64,000 nucleotides of DNA. It comes from Candidatus Accumulibacter iunctus (GTDB lineage: Bacteria; Pseudomonadota; Gammaproteobacteria; Burkholderiales; Rhodocyclaceae). Made by a program: the position numbers and the translations under genes. Shown in pieces: positions 37,669 to 46,678 of this stretch. Each line of letters starts with the position of its first letter. Positions within the stretch are counted from its first letter, which is position 1. The DNA lies in contig DDUX01000140.1 of assembly GCA_002345025.1 (NCBI GenBank), positions 39,739-103,738 of the forward strand, given 5' to 3'. Below the pieces are notes generated by a model. That model ran no database searches, was not told where the DNA came from, and saw only the letters and a program-made list of their open reading frames with translations.

Positions 37669-38555
37669 CGCTTCGCGGCCCTTGTTTCCAGGCTGTCGCG
37701 CTGGGTGAAATTCCAAGTGCGAGTGATCACCAGGCTATCGGTGTCGTGCCGGATGGCAGGAGGAAAGGCGGCGAAGGGCGATGCCATGACGACGATTCGC
37801 CGAGCGGCATCGTCGAGGACCTTGTGGCCCGACGAGCGATTGATCTCTACCGAGTCGACCGAGCCGTCGCTCCTGACCGTCACCGTCAGAACCAGGCTGC
37901 CGTACAGCTTGCCGCGTGCTTCGGCCGGGTAGTTGAGGGTGCCGACGCGTTCGACCTTCTGCCGCCACTCCTCGAAGTACTGCGCGAAACGGTACTCCAT
38001 TGCACTGCTGCCGAGAAACTGCTTGCGCGGCCGCTTGCTGTACTCGTCGAGTTCCTTGGCAATCTCGCCTTCGAGGCGCGCCATCGCCAGGGCGCTTTGC
38101 GCCAGGTCACGGCCACTGACATTCGGCACCGGATCCGGCTGCGCTTCCTGCGCCGCTGTCGGTGGCACCGGATTCCTGCTCCGCGTCTGCGCCGCCAGCC
38201 GCTGCTGATGCGCTTCGAGTGCCTGGATCCGCTTCTGCGAGTGTTCGAGGTCGTCACCGTCCTGCTGCCGCGGTGCCGCCGGCAGGGGTGTCTTCGCGCG
38301 GCGCTCGTACTCGGTGTTGCCGCCACTGTCAAGATTGGCCTGCGCCTGCACGGTCGCTTCCTCCGGTGCACGCGCGGAGCGGCGATTGACCAGAACGACA
38401 TCGAGCGGCCGCTCCCTGACGGCACGCGACGCGTCGGGGAACCTGAAATGGAGCGACAAAAGCAGACCATGCAGCAGCAGGGAAAAACCGACCGCCAACG
38501 CCAACCGGTGGTTGGCCGACCATCGCTCGAGCAGATGCAACGATCCCCGCCTCAC
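37665..38555 (-). CDS. TonB-like energy transducer (TonB C-terminal domain)
   Basis: A 296-residue inner-membrane/periplasm-spanning protein. One N-terminal helix (residues 18-36, LALAVGFSLLLHGLLLS), a long Gln/Ala/Arg-rich linker rather than the Pro-rich one of classical TonB, and a C-terminal TonB domain (YPAEARGKLYGSLVLTVTV, VEINRSSGHKVLDDAA). No ExbB/ExbD genes adjoin. The start is a GTG one base after the RNase II-family stop. Confidence 0.85.
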   Translation of the reverse strand: MRRGSLHLLERWSANHRLALAVGFSLLLHGLLLSLHFRFPDASRAVRERPLDVVLVNRRSARAPEEATVQAQANLDSGGNTEYERRAKTPLPAAPRQQDGDDLEHSQKRIQALEAHQQRLAAQTRSRNPVPPTAAQEAQPDPVPNVSGRDLAQSALAMARLEGEIAKELDEYSKRPRKQFLGSSAMEYRFAQYFEEWRQKVERVGTLNYPAEARGKLYGSLVLTVTVRSDGSVDSVEINRSSGHKVLDDAARRIVVMASPFAAFPPAIRHDTDSLVITRTWNFTQRDSLETRAAKR

Positions 38556-38556
38556 C

Positions 38557-40479
38557 TCAATCGACAGCCTCCGGTAGCGTGTCGACCACCGCCTCGTCAG
38601 CTGCTGTCACCGGCGACAGCGTCTCGAGGTAGCGACAGCCGAGGGTAAGGCTCAGGTAGTCCATGGATTCCACCTGCAGAAGAACTCGCTGCCCCGGCTT
38701 GAGTTCCGGCGCCGACGGTACGCGCTGCACGAGGGGCAGGCCATCGAGCCGCGCGAGGCTGTCGCGACCAATGGTCGCCGCAATGCGCTCGATTCCCTGC
38801 TGCCGCAACCAGCGAAGACACCAGTACCGCTCCATGCCACGCTGAAACTCCGCGTAAGCCGCATACGTCAGCTCGAAATCACGCAGCGCAGCGAACAGGG
38901 CGTCCGAGCGGGCAGCAAAGGGCGGCGTGTCGGCTTTCAGACAGGCGATCAGCTGCCACTGGTTGAGCAGGTCCACATAGCGGCGCAGGGGCGACGACAA
39001 CCAGGCGTACTGCTTCACGCCCAGTCCTTCGTGAGCCTGCGGTGCGGTACTCATGCGCACCTTGCCTGCGCCCTGCACACGATAGATCGCCGCCACCCCA
39101 CGGCTCGCGAGCAGGGCGCCCCAGGTGCTGTTGGCGACGATCATCAGTTCGGCAACCAGCTTGTCGAGCGGACTGCCGCGACGGCGCACGGTGATGTCGA
39201 CGCGACAGTTCTCCGCGTCGGCAAGATCACCCTCGATGCGAAAGTTGAAGTCCCTGTTGTCGGGGGTCGCCGATGGTTTGCCGCGCCGACCCTCACAGGC
39301 GTTGGCGAGCTGCCAGAGCGTCAGCAACTCGTCGCGAAACGGAAAGTCTGCCAGTCTGCCGGCAAGGCTCTGCTCATTGAACAGCGGTTCGATGTCGTGA
39401 TGACGCAGGTTCGCGACGACCGGCACGATCTCGATCCGCGACTCGTCGCCGACGATCTCGAGTTCCGACGTCACCGTGAGGTAGAGCGAAACGGCCGGGA
39501 CCTCACGCCCGCTGGCCAGGGTGTAGCGCTCGACGACCGCATCCGGCAGCATCGTGAACTTGCTGCCCGGCATGTAGACCGTCGACAGACGTGCGCGCGC
39601 GATCTCGTCAAGCGGCGAGCCAGGAATGATGCCGAAGCCCGGCGCCGCAATGTGGATGCCGACGCGCCAGCCGACACCGGGCAGCGACTGCAGTGAAAAC
39701 GCGTCATCGATCTCTGTCGTCGTCGCATCGTCGATCGAGAAAGCCTGCACATCGGCACGCGGCAGATCGAGTGGCAGCAGCGGCGCCGCGACGTCCGGAA
39801 AGGCTGTCCCGCGCGGAAACTGCTCGAGCAGGAAGCGCTGCAGATGATAGTCGTAGGGTGAGCGGATGGCGCCGCAGCGGTGCAGCAGATGCGCTGCGCT
39901 GAGGCCGGTTTCGCTGCACGCGGCCTCCAGCGCCTTGGTCTCGCCGCGGTTGCGATCCGGCTTGTAGAGCAACTGCCCGAGCAACGGCGGGAACTCGGGC
40001 GGCAGGGTGAACGATGTCAGCTGAGTCACCATCCGCTCGATCGCCAGGGCCTGCTGCCGCTTCTTCTCGAGACCGGCAAGCGCGGCCTGGAGGATCTCGG
40101 GTGGTGCCTTGCGAAAACGCCCGCGGCCCTTGCGGTGAAAGTAGATCGGTGCTGCGTGCAGCGCCAGCAGAAGCGCTGCGGCCTCGGCCGCGGTGGCGTC
40201 GTGACCGAAGTACTCGTCGGCAAAATCGGCAAAATGAAACTCCGCGTCACCGACGCACTCCCAGAGAAAGTCGGCTTCGATGCCGGGCAGCAGAAGATCG
40301 GCCTGCTCGAGCAGCGCCACCGGCGCTGGATCAGCATAACGCAGCAGGACGCTGGCAGCCTTGATCTTGCTGCGCTTGCCGGATGCCGTCTCGACCTGCA
40401 ACGAACTGTCGTTATCGACCAGTATGGTCGCCGCCCGAAAAGCCCCGTCTTCTTCGAATAGCACATGCATCGGGGTCAT
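38557..40479 (-). CDS. rnb: RNase II / RNB-family exoribonuclease
   Basis: 3'-5' exoribonuclease, 640 residues. The RNB catalytic core has SIDDATTTEIDDAF with the metal-binding aspartates, HIAAPGFGI, and ending WLSSPLRRYVDLLNQWQL. A degenerate S1-like C-terminus (LKPGQRVLLQVESMDYLSL) follows. It may be the RNase II or an RNase R-like paralogue; the N-terminal cold-shock domains are not obvious. Its ATG overlaps the stop of the YqiA-like gene by one base. Confidence 0.88.
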   Translation of the reverse strand: MTPMHVLFEEDGAFRAATILVDNDSSLQVETASGKRSKIKAASVLLRYADPAPVALLEQADLLLPGIEADFLWECVGDAEFHFADFADEYFGHDATAAEAAALLLALHAAPIYFHRKGRGRFRKAPPEILQAALAGLEKKRQQALAIERMVTQLTSFTLPPEFPPLLGQLLYKPDRNRGETKALEAACSETGLSAAHLLHRCGAIRSPYDYHLQRFLLEQFPRGTAFPDVAAPLLPLDLPRADVQAFSIDDATTTEIDDAFSLQSLPGVGWRVGIHIAAPGFGIIPGSPLDEIARARLSTVYMPGSKFTMLPDAVVERYTLASGREVPAVSLYLTVTSELEIVGDESRIEIVPVVANLRHHDIEPLFNEQSLAGRLADFPFRDELLTLWQLANACEGRRGKPSATPDNRDFNFRIEGDLADAENCRVDITVRRRGSPLDKLVAELMIVANSTWGALLASRGVAAIYRVQGAGKVRMSTAPQAHEGLGVKQYAWLSSPLRRYVDLLNQWQLIACLKADTPPFAARSDALFAALRDFELTYAAYAEFQRGMERYWCLRWLRQQGIERIAATIGRDSLARLDGLPLVQRVPSAPELKPGQRVLLQVESMDYLSLTLGCRYLETLSPVTAADEAVVDTLPEAVD

Positions 40480-41054
40480 TATAGGCCACAGAATTCAAGG
40501 ATTTGCGGCAGCAGGCGGGGAAAACTGAGGAAGCTGTGATCGCCGCCCTCGACGACGACCTGCCGGCTGCCGGCATAGCGCGACACCGCCTGGCGATAGT
40601 CGAGGACCTCGTCACCGGTTTCGACCAGTAGCAGGTAGCGCGCCGCCGTGACCTGCCGCGTTTCGAGCCGACGCAGTTCGGCGACGTGCTCGTTGCCAAA
40701 CTCGAAGCTCTCGCCCGTATGGAAATTGGTGTGCCTGCCGACCAGCCCACCGAGAAGCGCCGGCGCCATCACCGCCGGATTGATGAGGACGGCCCGCAGA
40801 TCGTGCTTCTCGGCCAACCAGCTCGCATAGTAGCCGCCCAGAGAGCTGCCAACCAGCGTCGTCTCGCCGTCGCCGCCGATCAGCAAGCTCTCGGCGCTGG
40901 CGATAGCTGCCAGCGGGGCAGGCGGCAGCACAGGGCACGCGAAACGATCGCCAAGGCCGCGAGCCGTCAGGCACTCGCCGAGCAGGCGCGCCTTCCACGA
41001 GGCCGGCGACGAGCAGAAGCCGTGCAGGTAGAGGATGCGCGCTGCCGCCGCCAT
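40479..41054 (-). CDS. YqiA/YcfP-family alpha/beta-hydrolase (esterase)
   Basis: A 191-residue serine esterase. LYLHGFCSSPASWKA forms the oxyanion region, VGSSLGGYYASWLAEKH contains the nucleophile serine, ETGDEVLDY holds the acid and GGDHSF the histidine. This is the YqiA arrangement. The gene is between uppP and the RNase gene in one compact minus-strand run (1-2 base gaps). Confidence 0.9.
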   Translation of the reverse strand: MAAAARILYLHGFCSSPASWKARLLGECLTARGLGDRFACPVLPPAPLAAIASAESLLIGGDGETTLVGSSLGGYYASWLAEKHDLRAVLINPAVMAPALLGGLVGRHTNFHTGESFEFGNEHVAELRRLETRQVTAARYLLLVETGDEVLDYRQAVSRYAGSRQVVVEGGDHSFLSFPRLLPQILEFCGL

Positions 41055-41055
41055 C

Positions 41056-41880
41056 TCAGCCTCCGGCCCACGAGATCAGGTCGTAGTGCCAAGTCAGCAG
41101 GACGACGATGCCGAAAGCGATCCGGTACCAGGCGAAGATCGAAAAGTCGTGCGTGCTGATGTAGCGCAACAGACCGCGCACCGCCCAGAACGCCGAGATG
41201 AACGAGGTGAGGAAACCAACCACCCACATCCCCAAGTCGTCGAAGGACAACAGCGCACGTTCCTTGTAGAGCTGGTAGATGCTGGCGCCGATCAGGGTCG
41301 GCATGGCCAGAAAGAAGGAAAACTCGGTCGCCGCCCGCCGGGACAGGCCAAAGAAGAGACCGCCGATGATCGTTGCCCCCGAGCGTGAAGTGCCGGGAAT
41401 CAGCGCCAGCGCCTGCGCGAGACCGAGCTTGAGGGCATCACCAAGGGACAGGTCGTCGATCGACTCGATGCGAACGCGGTGCTGCCGGCGCTCGGCCCAG
41501 AGGATCACCAGACCGCCGACGATGAAGGCCGTAGCCACCACCGGCGCGTTGAAGAGGTGGGTCTTGATCGTCTTGCCAAACAGCAGGCCGATGACCGCCA
41601 GCGGCAGGAAGGCGACCAAGATGTTGAGCGCGAAGCGCTGCGCGGCGGGCTCGCTCGGCAATCCGCGGACGACGCTGCCGATCTTTGCCCGATACTCCCA
41701 GCAGACCGCCAGCATCGCTCCCGACTGGATGACGATCTCGAACAACTTGCCGCGCTCGTCGTTGAAGTCAAGCAGAGCTCCGGCGAGAATCAGGTGGCCG
41801 GTGGAGGATACCGGCAGGAACTCGGTGACCCCTTCAACGATACCCAGAATCAGGGCTTTCAGCAGAAGCAGAAGATCCAC
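41056..41880 (-). CDS. uppP: Undecaprenyl-diphosphatase
   Basis: Recycles undecaprenyl diphosphate to the monophosphate carrier for cell-wall and O-antigen synthesis, inner membrane, 274 residues. The two conserved motifs are GVTEFLPVSSTGHLILAG and GTSRSGATIIGGLFFGLSRR. The start is a GTG at 41880, giving the typical family N-terminus (VDLLLLLKALILGIVEG) and length; an upstream ATG at 41913 is possible but unlikely. Confidence 0.95.
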   Translation of the reverse strand: MDLLLLLKALILGIVEGVTEFLPVSSTGHLILAGALLDFNDERGKLFEIVIQSGAMLAVCWEYRAKIGSVVRGLPSEPAAQRFALNILVAFLPLAVIGLLFGKTIKTHLFNAPVVATAFIVGGLVILWAERRQHRVRIESIDDLSLGDALKLGLAQALALIPGTSRSGATIIGGLFFGLSRRAATEFSFFLAMPTLIGASIYQLYKERALLSFDDLGMWVVGFLTSFISAFWAVRGLLRYISTHDFSIFAWYRIAFGIVVLLTWHYDLISWAGG

Positions 41881-41913
41881 ACCAAACTTTCGGAAAAATC
41901 GGCATTCTAGCAC

Positions 41914-42180
41914 TCAGGGCCGGGTTACCCGTTCGAGCGCCGTCAACCAGGCGATCGCCTGCTGTCGATCGTTACCGCACATTTCTTCCGACGGTTGCAG
42001 CCCGTTGCAGAAGGAGGGCCGCTCCGGAGTACTCCACAGGCGACAGCGGTAGTCGGGAGCGAGGTTGGCGCAGCGCGCACCGGCCACCTTGCCTCGCGGG
42101 TGGCCGGGCATCGGCGTGTTGATCGACGGCGCGATGCAACAGGCGCCACAGCCGGGGCGACAATCACGCGCGCGCTGCAT
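41914..42180 (-). CDS. Short YkgJ-family cysteine-cluster protein
   Basis: An 88-residue protein with the YkgJ/UPF0153 pattern CRPGCGACCIAPSI near the N-terminus and further cysteines (ARCANL, YRCRLW, FCNGL, MCGN). Predicted metal binding; function unknown. The start at 42180 overlaps the end of the IclR-type gene by 17 bases. Much of the frame upstream of 42180 is Arg-rich and overlaps that regulator. Confidence 0.82.
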   Translation of the reverse strand: MQRARDCRPGCGACCIAPSINTPMPGHPRGKVAGARCANLAPDYRCRLWSTPERPSFCNGLQPSEEMCGNDRQQAIAWLTALERVTRP

Positions 42181-43041
42181 CGCTGCCTGCCGCCGCGTCG
42201 CCGCTGACCGACGACCCCGCGCCCGCGGCCGCCTCGAGACCACCATGCCCAAGCCTGCGCGACAGGGCTGCCGCAGCTTCGCGCGTCAGCTGCGCCGTCG
42301 GGCTGTCCCAGTCCATGTCGAAGCTGCCGATGGTGCCGAGCAGGGTCATCGCCGCCACCATGCGGCCGGCGTGATTGAATACCGGCGCACTGAAGCCATT
42401 GACCCCGGGCGTGACGCTACCTGCGGCGCGGGCGATACCGTGCCGCCGGACCTCGTCGAGTTGCACCGCCAGCGCTGCACGCAATGCTGCCGGCGGCGCG
42501 TTCCTCACCGCTGCTGCCACCTCGATCTCTGCATCGAGCATCCTGCGCAGATAGGGCGAGCGGTAGAAGGCCGCAAAGGCGAGACCGGTAGCCGAAGAGA
42601 GCAGTGGCAGCACGACACCGGTGCGCAGAGTCACGGTCACCGGTCCACCAGCCTCCAGCCAGCGAACACAGGTGGCGCCGCAATTGCCCCACATGGCGAG
42701 CGCAACGGTCTCGCCGGTGCGCTCGCAGAGATCATCGAGCACCGGCCCGGCCAGGCGCACGGGGTCCAGCCTCGCCAGACTGGCCAGCCCCAGTTCGAGC
42801 GCGAAGCCGCCAAGGTCGTAGCGGCCGGTATTGGCGTCCTGCTCGACGAGTCCCATGCGCATGAAGCTGACCAGGTAGCGACGCGCCTTGGCTGCCGGCG
42901 CATGCCGGCGCTGCGCGACAGGTCGCGCAACAGCATCGATCGACCACTGCTCGCCAGCGCCTGCAGCAGCCGGGTACCAATCTCGACCGACTGGATACCC
43001 TGGCGCTGCCTGACGGGATCGCTGACCTCGACTTCCGGCAC
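42164..43041 (-). pseudogene. IclR-family regulator with a frameshift in the HTH domain
   Basis: The ligand-binding half is intact in one frame (from 42862 to 42164: RTGETVALAMWGNCGATCVR, PGVNGFSAPVFNHAGRMVAA, FDMDWDSPTAQLTREAA). The N-terminal helix-turn-helix lies in another frame (GIQSVEIGTRLLQALASSGR, SMLLRDLSRSAG), from a GTG at 43041. Around 42897-42903, a single missing base in a run of C/G near ATGCGCCGGCAGCC would restore a continuous AGMPPAAKARRYLVSFMRMG reading. So it is either a recent pseudogene or a sequencing/assembly error. It lies between tpx and a YkgJ gene. Confidence 0.85.
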
Positions 43042-43057
43042 GTCCCTGTCGACCGTG

Positions 43058-43561
43058 TCAGGCCAGCGCCTGCAGGGCCGCCGCGTAGTCGGGCTCGTCC
43101 TTGATCTCGGCAACGAGCTGGCTGTGGAGCACGCGATCGTCGGCGTCGAGAACGACAACGGCGCGCGCAGCAAGGCCAGCCAATGGCCCCTCGCCAAGGG
43201 CGACGCCGTAATCGGTGAGAAACTCCCGGCCACGCATGGTGGACAGCGTCACCACCTTGTCGAGGCCCTCGGCACCGCAGAAGCGGCTCTGGGCAAACGG
43301 CAGATCGGCAGAAATGCAAAGCACGACCACTCCCGACAGCGCACTCGCCTGCTGGTTGAACTTGCGTACCGACGTCGCGCAGGTGGGCGTGTCGATACTC
43401 GGAAAGATGTTGAGAATTTTGCGCTGGCCAGCAAAGCTCTCCAGCGCAACGTCGGCAAGGTTCTTGCCAACCAGCGAAAAAGCCGGCGCCACCTGGCCCG
43501 GCTGCGGAAAACTGCCCTTGAGCTGAAACGGCTTGCCACCGAGAGTCACTGTGCTTGTCAT
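43058..43561 (-). CDS. tpx: Thiol peroxidase (Tpx)
   Basis: Atypical two-cysteine peroxiredoxin removing organic hydroperoxides, 167 residues. The peroxidatic cysteine is in SIDTPTCATSVRKFN and the resolving cysteine in QSRFCGAEGL. The start at 43561 (MTSTVTLGGKPFQL) is the family norm; the open frame upstream of it is not coding. It is followed on the same strand by the IclR-type gene, 16 bases on. Confidence 0.96.
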   Translation of the reverse strand: MTSTVTLGGKPFQLKGSFPQPGQVAPAFSLVGKNLADVALESFAGQRKILNIFPSIDTPTCATSVRKFNQQASALSGVVVLCISADLPFAQSRFCGAEGLDKVVTLSTMRGREFLTDYGVALGEGPLAGLAARAVVVLDADDRVLHSQLVAEIKDEPDYAAALQALA

Positions 43562-43701
43562 GTCGGATCCTGATCGGGATTGAAGGTTGAAGGGACAGGA
43601 GGGGGCTGGCCGCAGCCCCCTGCGCGTCTTGGTCATTATGGCATGCGCGAAGTTCAGCGACCATGGCGAAAAAGAGATGCCGTGGCCGCGCGACACGCGA
43701 A

Positions 43702-46377
43702 TCAGCGACTTGCGCGCAGTCGCTTCTCGGCACCCACCACGAGGTAGGCAACGACGCCGACGGCAGCGATTTCCAGCCACTCGTGCCAGCCGATCGGCGC
43801 GGTTGCAAACAGACGGTTCAGCAGCGGCAGGTAGGTCAGCGCGACCTGCAGCAGCGCCATCACCAGGATGCCGTACCAGATCGCCGGGTTTGAGAAGAGT
43901 CCCAAACGCAGCGCCGAGAACTTCAGTGAGCGACAATTGAAGAGGTACGTTCCCTCGACGACGACGAAGACGTTGACCGCGACCGTACGCGCCTCGGCGA
44001 GCGAATTGCCCTGTGCCAGCGCACGCAGGAAGAGCCCGAAGGAACCGGCAAGCAGCAGCAGACTGACGAGAACGATTCGCCAGATCAGCGCGGCGTCGAG
44101 AATCGGCGTCCCCGGTGGGCGCGGCGGGCGGCGCATGACGGCGTGCTCGATTGGCTCGAAGGCCAGCATCAAGCCGAGAAAAACCGCCGTCGTCATGTTG
44201 ATCCACAGAATCTGCAGCGGCGTGATCGGCAGCGTTGCCCCGGCAAGAATCGCTGCCACGATCACCAGGCCCTCGCCGAAGTTGGTCGGCAGCGTCCAGG
44301 TGATGAACTTCACCAGGTTGTCGTATACGCCCCTGCCCTCCTCAACGGCAGCCTCGATGGCGGCGAAGTCGTCGTCAGTGAGCACCATCTCGGCGGCATC
44401 CTTCGCCACTTCGGTCCCGCCCAGGCCCATGGCGATGCCAATGTCGGCCTGCTTCAGGGCTGGCGCGTCGTTGACTCCGTCACCAGTCATCGCCACCACC
44501 TCGCCACTGGCCTGCAGCGCCTGCACCAGTCGCAGTTTCTGCGCCGGCTCGACGCGCGCAAAGACGCTGATCCTGCGCACCACCTGCCGCAGCGCGGCAT
44601 CATCGAGCGACGCCAGTTCGCGGCCGGTGATCGCCATGTCGCCGGTCCTGGCGATTCCCATCTGCCTGGCGATCGACAGCGCGGTGACAGCGTGATCACC
44701 GGTGATCATCTTGACCGTGATGCCGGCAGCGTGACAGGTCCTGACCGCGGCGATGGCCTTCGGTCGCGGCGGGTCAACCATGCCTACCAGGCCAATGAAC
44801 TCCAGACCGCTGTCGACGCTGACGGGGGTCAGCGCGCTTGCCGAGCCAGCGGCAAGGCGAGCCACGGCCAGTACCCGCAGACCCTCTGCCGCCATCGTCG
44901 CGGCAGCACTCTCGATCTCGTCGCGGCGCAGCGATACGTTCCGCCCGTTCCAGTCGCGCATGCTCAGCGAACGCGGCAGCAACTGCTCGAGCGCCCCCTT
45001 GAAGTAGGCAACCCGCGTCCCGTCGATGTCGTGCAGGGTCGCCATGTACTGCCGTGTCGAGTCGAAGGGGATCTCGTCCAGGCGCGGAAACATCTTCTGC
45101 AGGGTCCGCTCGTCGAGCCCCGCCTTGCGTGCGACGACCAGCAGCGCGCCCTCGGTCGGGTCGCCGACGACCTCCCAGTGGCGGTTGCTCCTGCTCAGGC
45201 CGGCGTCGTTGCAGAGTGCTCCGGCCAGTAGGCACTCGCGCAGGGCACCGGCGACGTCGCCACCATCGCCGATCCTGCCGTTCGGCGAATAGCCGCTGCC
45301 GCTGACCGCAACCCTGGTGCCACCGGCATGGATCTCGCGTACCGTCATCTGGTTCTCGGTCAGGGTCCCCGTCTTGTCCGAACAGATGACCGTCGTGCTG
45401 CCCAGGGTCTCGACAGCAGGTAGCTTGCGAATGATCGCTCGTCGCCTGGCCATGCGCGAAACGCCAATGGCCAGGGTGATCGTCATCGCTGCCGGCAGTC
45501 CTTCCGGAATCGCGCCCACCGCCAACGCAACCGCTGCCATGAACATGGCAAAAGCCGATTCCCCCCGCCAGATGCCGACTGCAAAGGTCAGCCCGGCAAG
45601 CAGGCCGATGGCCATCAGCAGCCAGTTGCTGAAGACCGCCATACGGCGAGTCAGCGGCGTCGTCAGATCAGGGGCCTCGGAGATCAGCCTCGAGATGCGG
45701 CCGGTCTCGGTCTGATCGCCGGTTGCGACGACCACCCCGGCTCCCTGGCCGCTGATCATCACCGTGCCGGCATACGCCATGTTGCAGCGCTCAGCGAGCA
45801 GCGTGTCCTCCGGCAGCGCCTCGCCATGTTTGGCAACTGCCGACGACTCGCCAGTCAGCGCCGATTCGATGGCTTGCAGATCCCTGGTCCGGAACAGCCG
45901 CAGGTCGGCTGGCACCTTGTCGCCGGCCGCCAGCAGCACAACGTCGCCAGGAACGAGCTCGGTCGACGCCAAGCGTTGCTTGCAGCCACCGCGCAAGACC
46001 GTGACTTCACTGGTGACCGAGCGGGCCAGTGCAGCCAAAGCACTCTCGGCCCGACCTTCCTGGATGAAGCCAATCACCGCATTGACCAGGGTCACACCGA
46101 AGATGACGGTCGCGTCCACCCATTCGCCGAGTATCGCCGTCACCACCCCGGCCAGCAGGAGCACGAGTACCAGCGGCTGGACGAACTGCAGAACGAAGCG
46201 CAGGACCGGCCCGCGGCCGGGATCCGGTGTCAACCGGTTCTCACCATGCTGCGAACGGCGGCAGGCCGCTTCGCCGTCGTCCAGTCCCAGCTCGAAACTG
46301 GCAGTCAGACGCTCTGCCGCCTCGTGTGCAGGCATGCAGTGCCACGCGACATCCGGCACGACCGGCTTGTTGCTCAT
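43702..46377 (-). CDS. Type II P-type cation ATPase (SERCA/PMR1-like)
   Basis: An 891-residue ion pump. Visible features: TGES actuator loop in SALTGESSAV, PEGLP in the membrane (VGAIPEGLPAAMTITLAIG), phosphorylation site D334 in CSDKTGTLTEN, MTGDGVNDAPALKQAD hinge, and ten helices. It fits Ca2+- or Na+/K+-type bacterial pumps (also Mn2+); ion cannot be fixed by eye. The true start is taken as 46377 (MSNKPV). Four bases upstream begins repeat copy 2, and a promoter-like box lies at 46549-46576. Confidence 0.93.
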   Translation of the reverse strand: MSNKPVVPDVAWHCMPAHEAAERLTASFELGLDDGEAACRRSQHGENRLTPDPGRGPVLRFVLQFVQPLVLVLLLAGVVTAILGEWVDATVIFGVTLVNAVIGFIQEGRAESALAALARSVTSEVTVLRGGCKQRLASTELVPGDVVLLAAGDKVPADLRLFRTRDLQAIESALTGESSAVAKHGEALPEDTLLAERCNMAYAGTVMISGQGAGVVVATGDQTETGRISRLISEAPDLTTPLTRRMAVFSNWLLMAIGLLAGLTFAVGIWRGESAFAMFMAAVALAVGAIPEGLPAAMTITLAIGVSRMARRRAIIRKLPAVETLGSTTVICSDKTGTLTENQMTVREIHAGGTRVAVSGSGYSPNGRIGDGGDVAGALRECLLAGALCNDAGLSRSNRHWEVVGDPTEGALLVVARKAGLDERTLQKMFPRLDEIPFDSTRQYMATLHDIDGTRVAYFKGALEQLLPRSLSMRDWNGRNVSLRRDEIESAAATMAAEGLRVLAVARLAAGSASALTPVSVDSGLEFIGLVGMVDPPRPKAIAAVRTCHAAGITVKMITGDHAVTALSIARQMGIARTGDMAITGRELASLDDAALRQVVRRISVFARVEPAQKLRLVQALQASGEVVAMTGDGVNDAPALKQADIGIAMGLGGTEVAKDAAEMVLTDDDFAAIEAAVEEGRGVYDNLVKFITWTLPTNFGEGLVIVAAILAGATLPITPLQILWINMTTAVFLGLMLAFEPIEHAVMRRPPRPPGTPILDAALIWRIVLVSLLLLAGSFGLFLRALAQGNSLAEARTVAVNVFVVVEGTYLFNCRSLKFSALRLGLFSNPAIWYGILVMALLQVALTYLPLLNRLFATAPIGWHEWLEIAAVGVVAYLVVGAEKRLRASR

Positions 46378-46380
46378 GCG

Positions 46381-46504
46381 AACGGTCATGACTTTCGACA
46401 CACCCCTGATGATGAAAGTCATGACCGTTGCCCTCATCCCCGGCCCTTCTCCCGCGCACGGGAGAAGGGAGATTCGCGAGTCGCCGACGCGACTTTCACG
46501 TTAA
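46381..46504 (-). repeat. Interspersed hairpin repeat, copy 2 (124 bp)
   Basis: Same 124-bp unit as 35913-36036 with only scattered differences. The 16-bp inverted arms AACGGTCATGACTTTC and the CCCTTCTCCC hairpin are retained exactly; the loop of the third hairpin differs (CGAC versus AGGT) while its stem is kept. It starts 3 bases upstream of the P-type ATPase ATG, in the same orientation to the gene as copy 1 is to the LapA-like gene. Confidence 0.88.
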
Positions 46505-46548
46505 TGTGATTCTCCAGGGGAAACGTCGGGCCCCGAGGTTCCTGTAGT

Positions 46549-46576
46549 ATTCTAGCATTCGCGCTCCGACAGTCAG
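46549..46576 (-). promoter_or_regulatory. Candidate sigma-70 promoter for the P-type ATPase gene
   Basis: On the minus strand: -35 CTGACT (46576-46571), a 16-base spacer, -10 TAGAAT (46554-46549). Transcription from here would run through the whole 124-bp repeat as a leader of about 165 bases before the ATG at 46377. Confidence 0.4.
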
Positions 46577-46678
46577 CGCGACTCGATGGAGAAGCCGGGC
46601 CAGCCACGCGTCGGACGCAGGAAACCTGGAGACAGACATTGCTATCCTGATGCGCACGCCGCGGTGGCTTTCCCGGTG

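Larger units (their letters stand above)
46378..46678. other. Divergent gap holding repeat copy 2 and a promoter-like sequence
   Basis: A 301-base region between the P-type ATPase (minus) and the hypothetical gene (plus). It contains repeat copy 2 (46381-46504) and the minus-strand promoter candidate (46549-46576). No gene seen. Confidence 0.5.
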
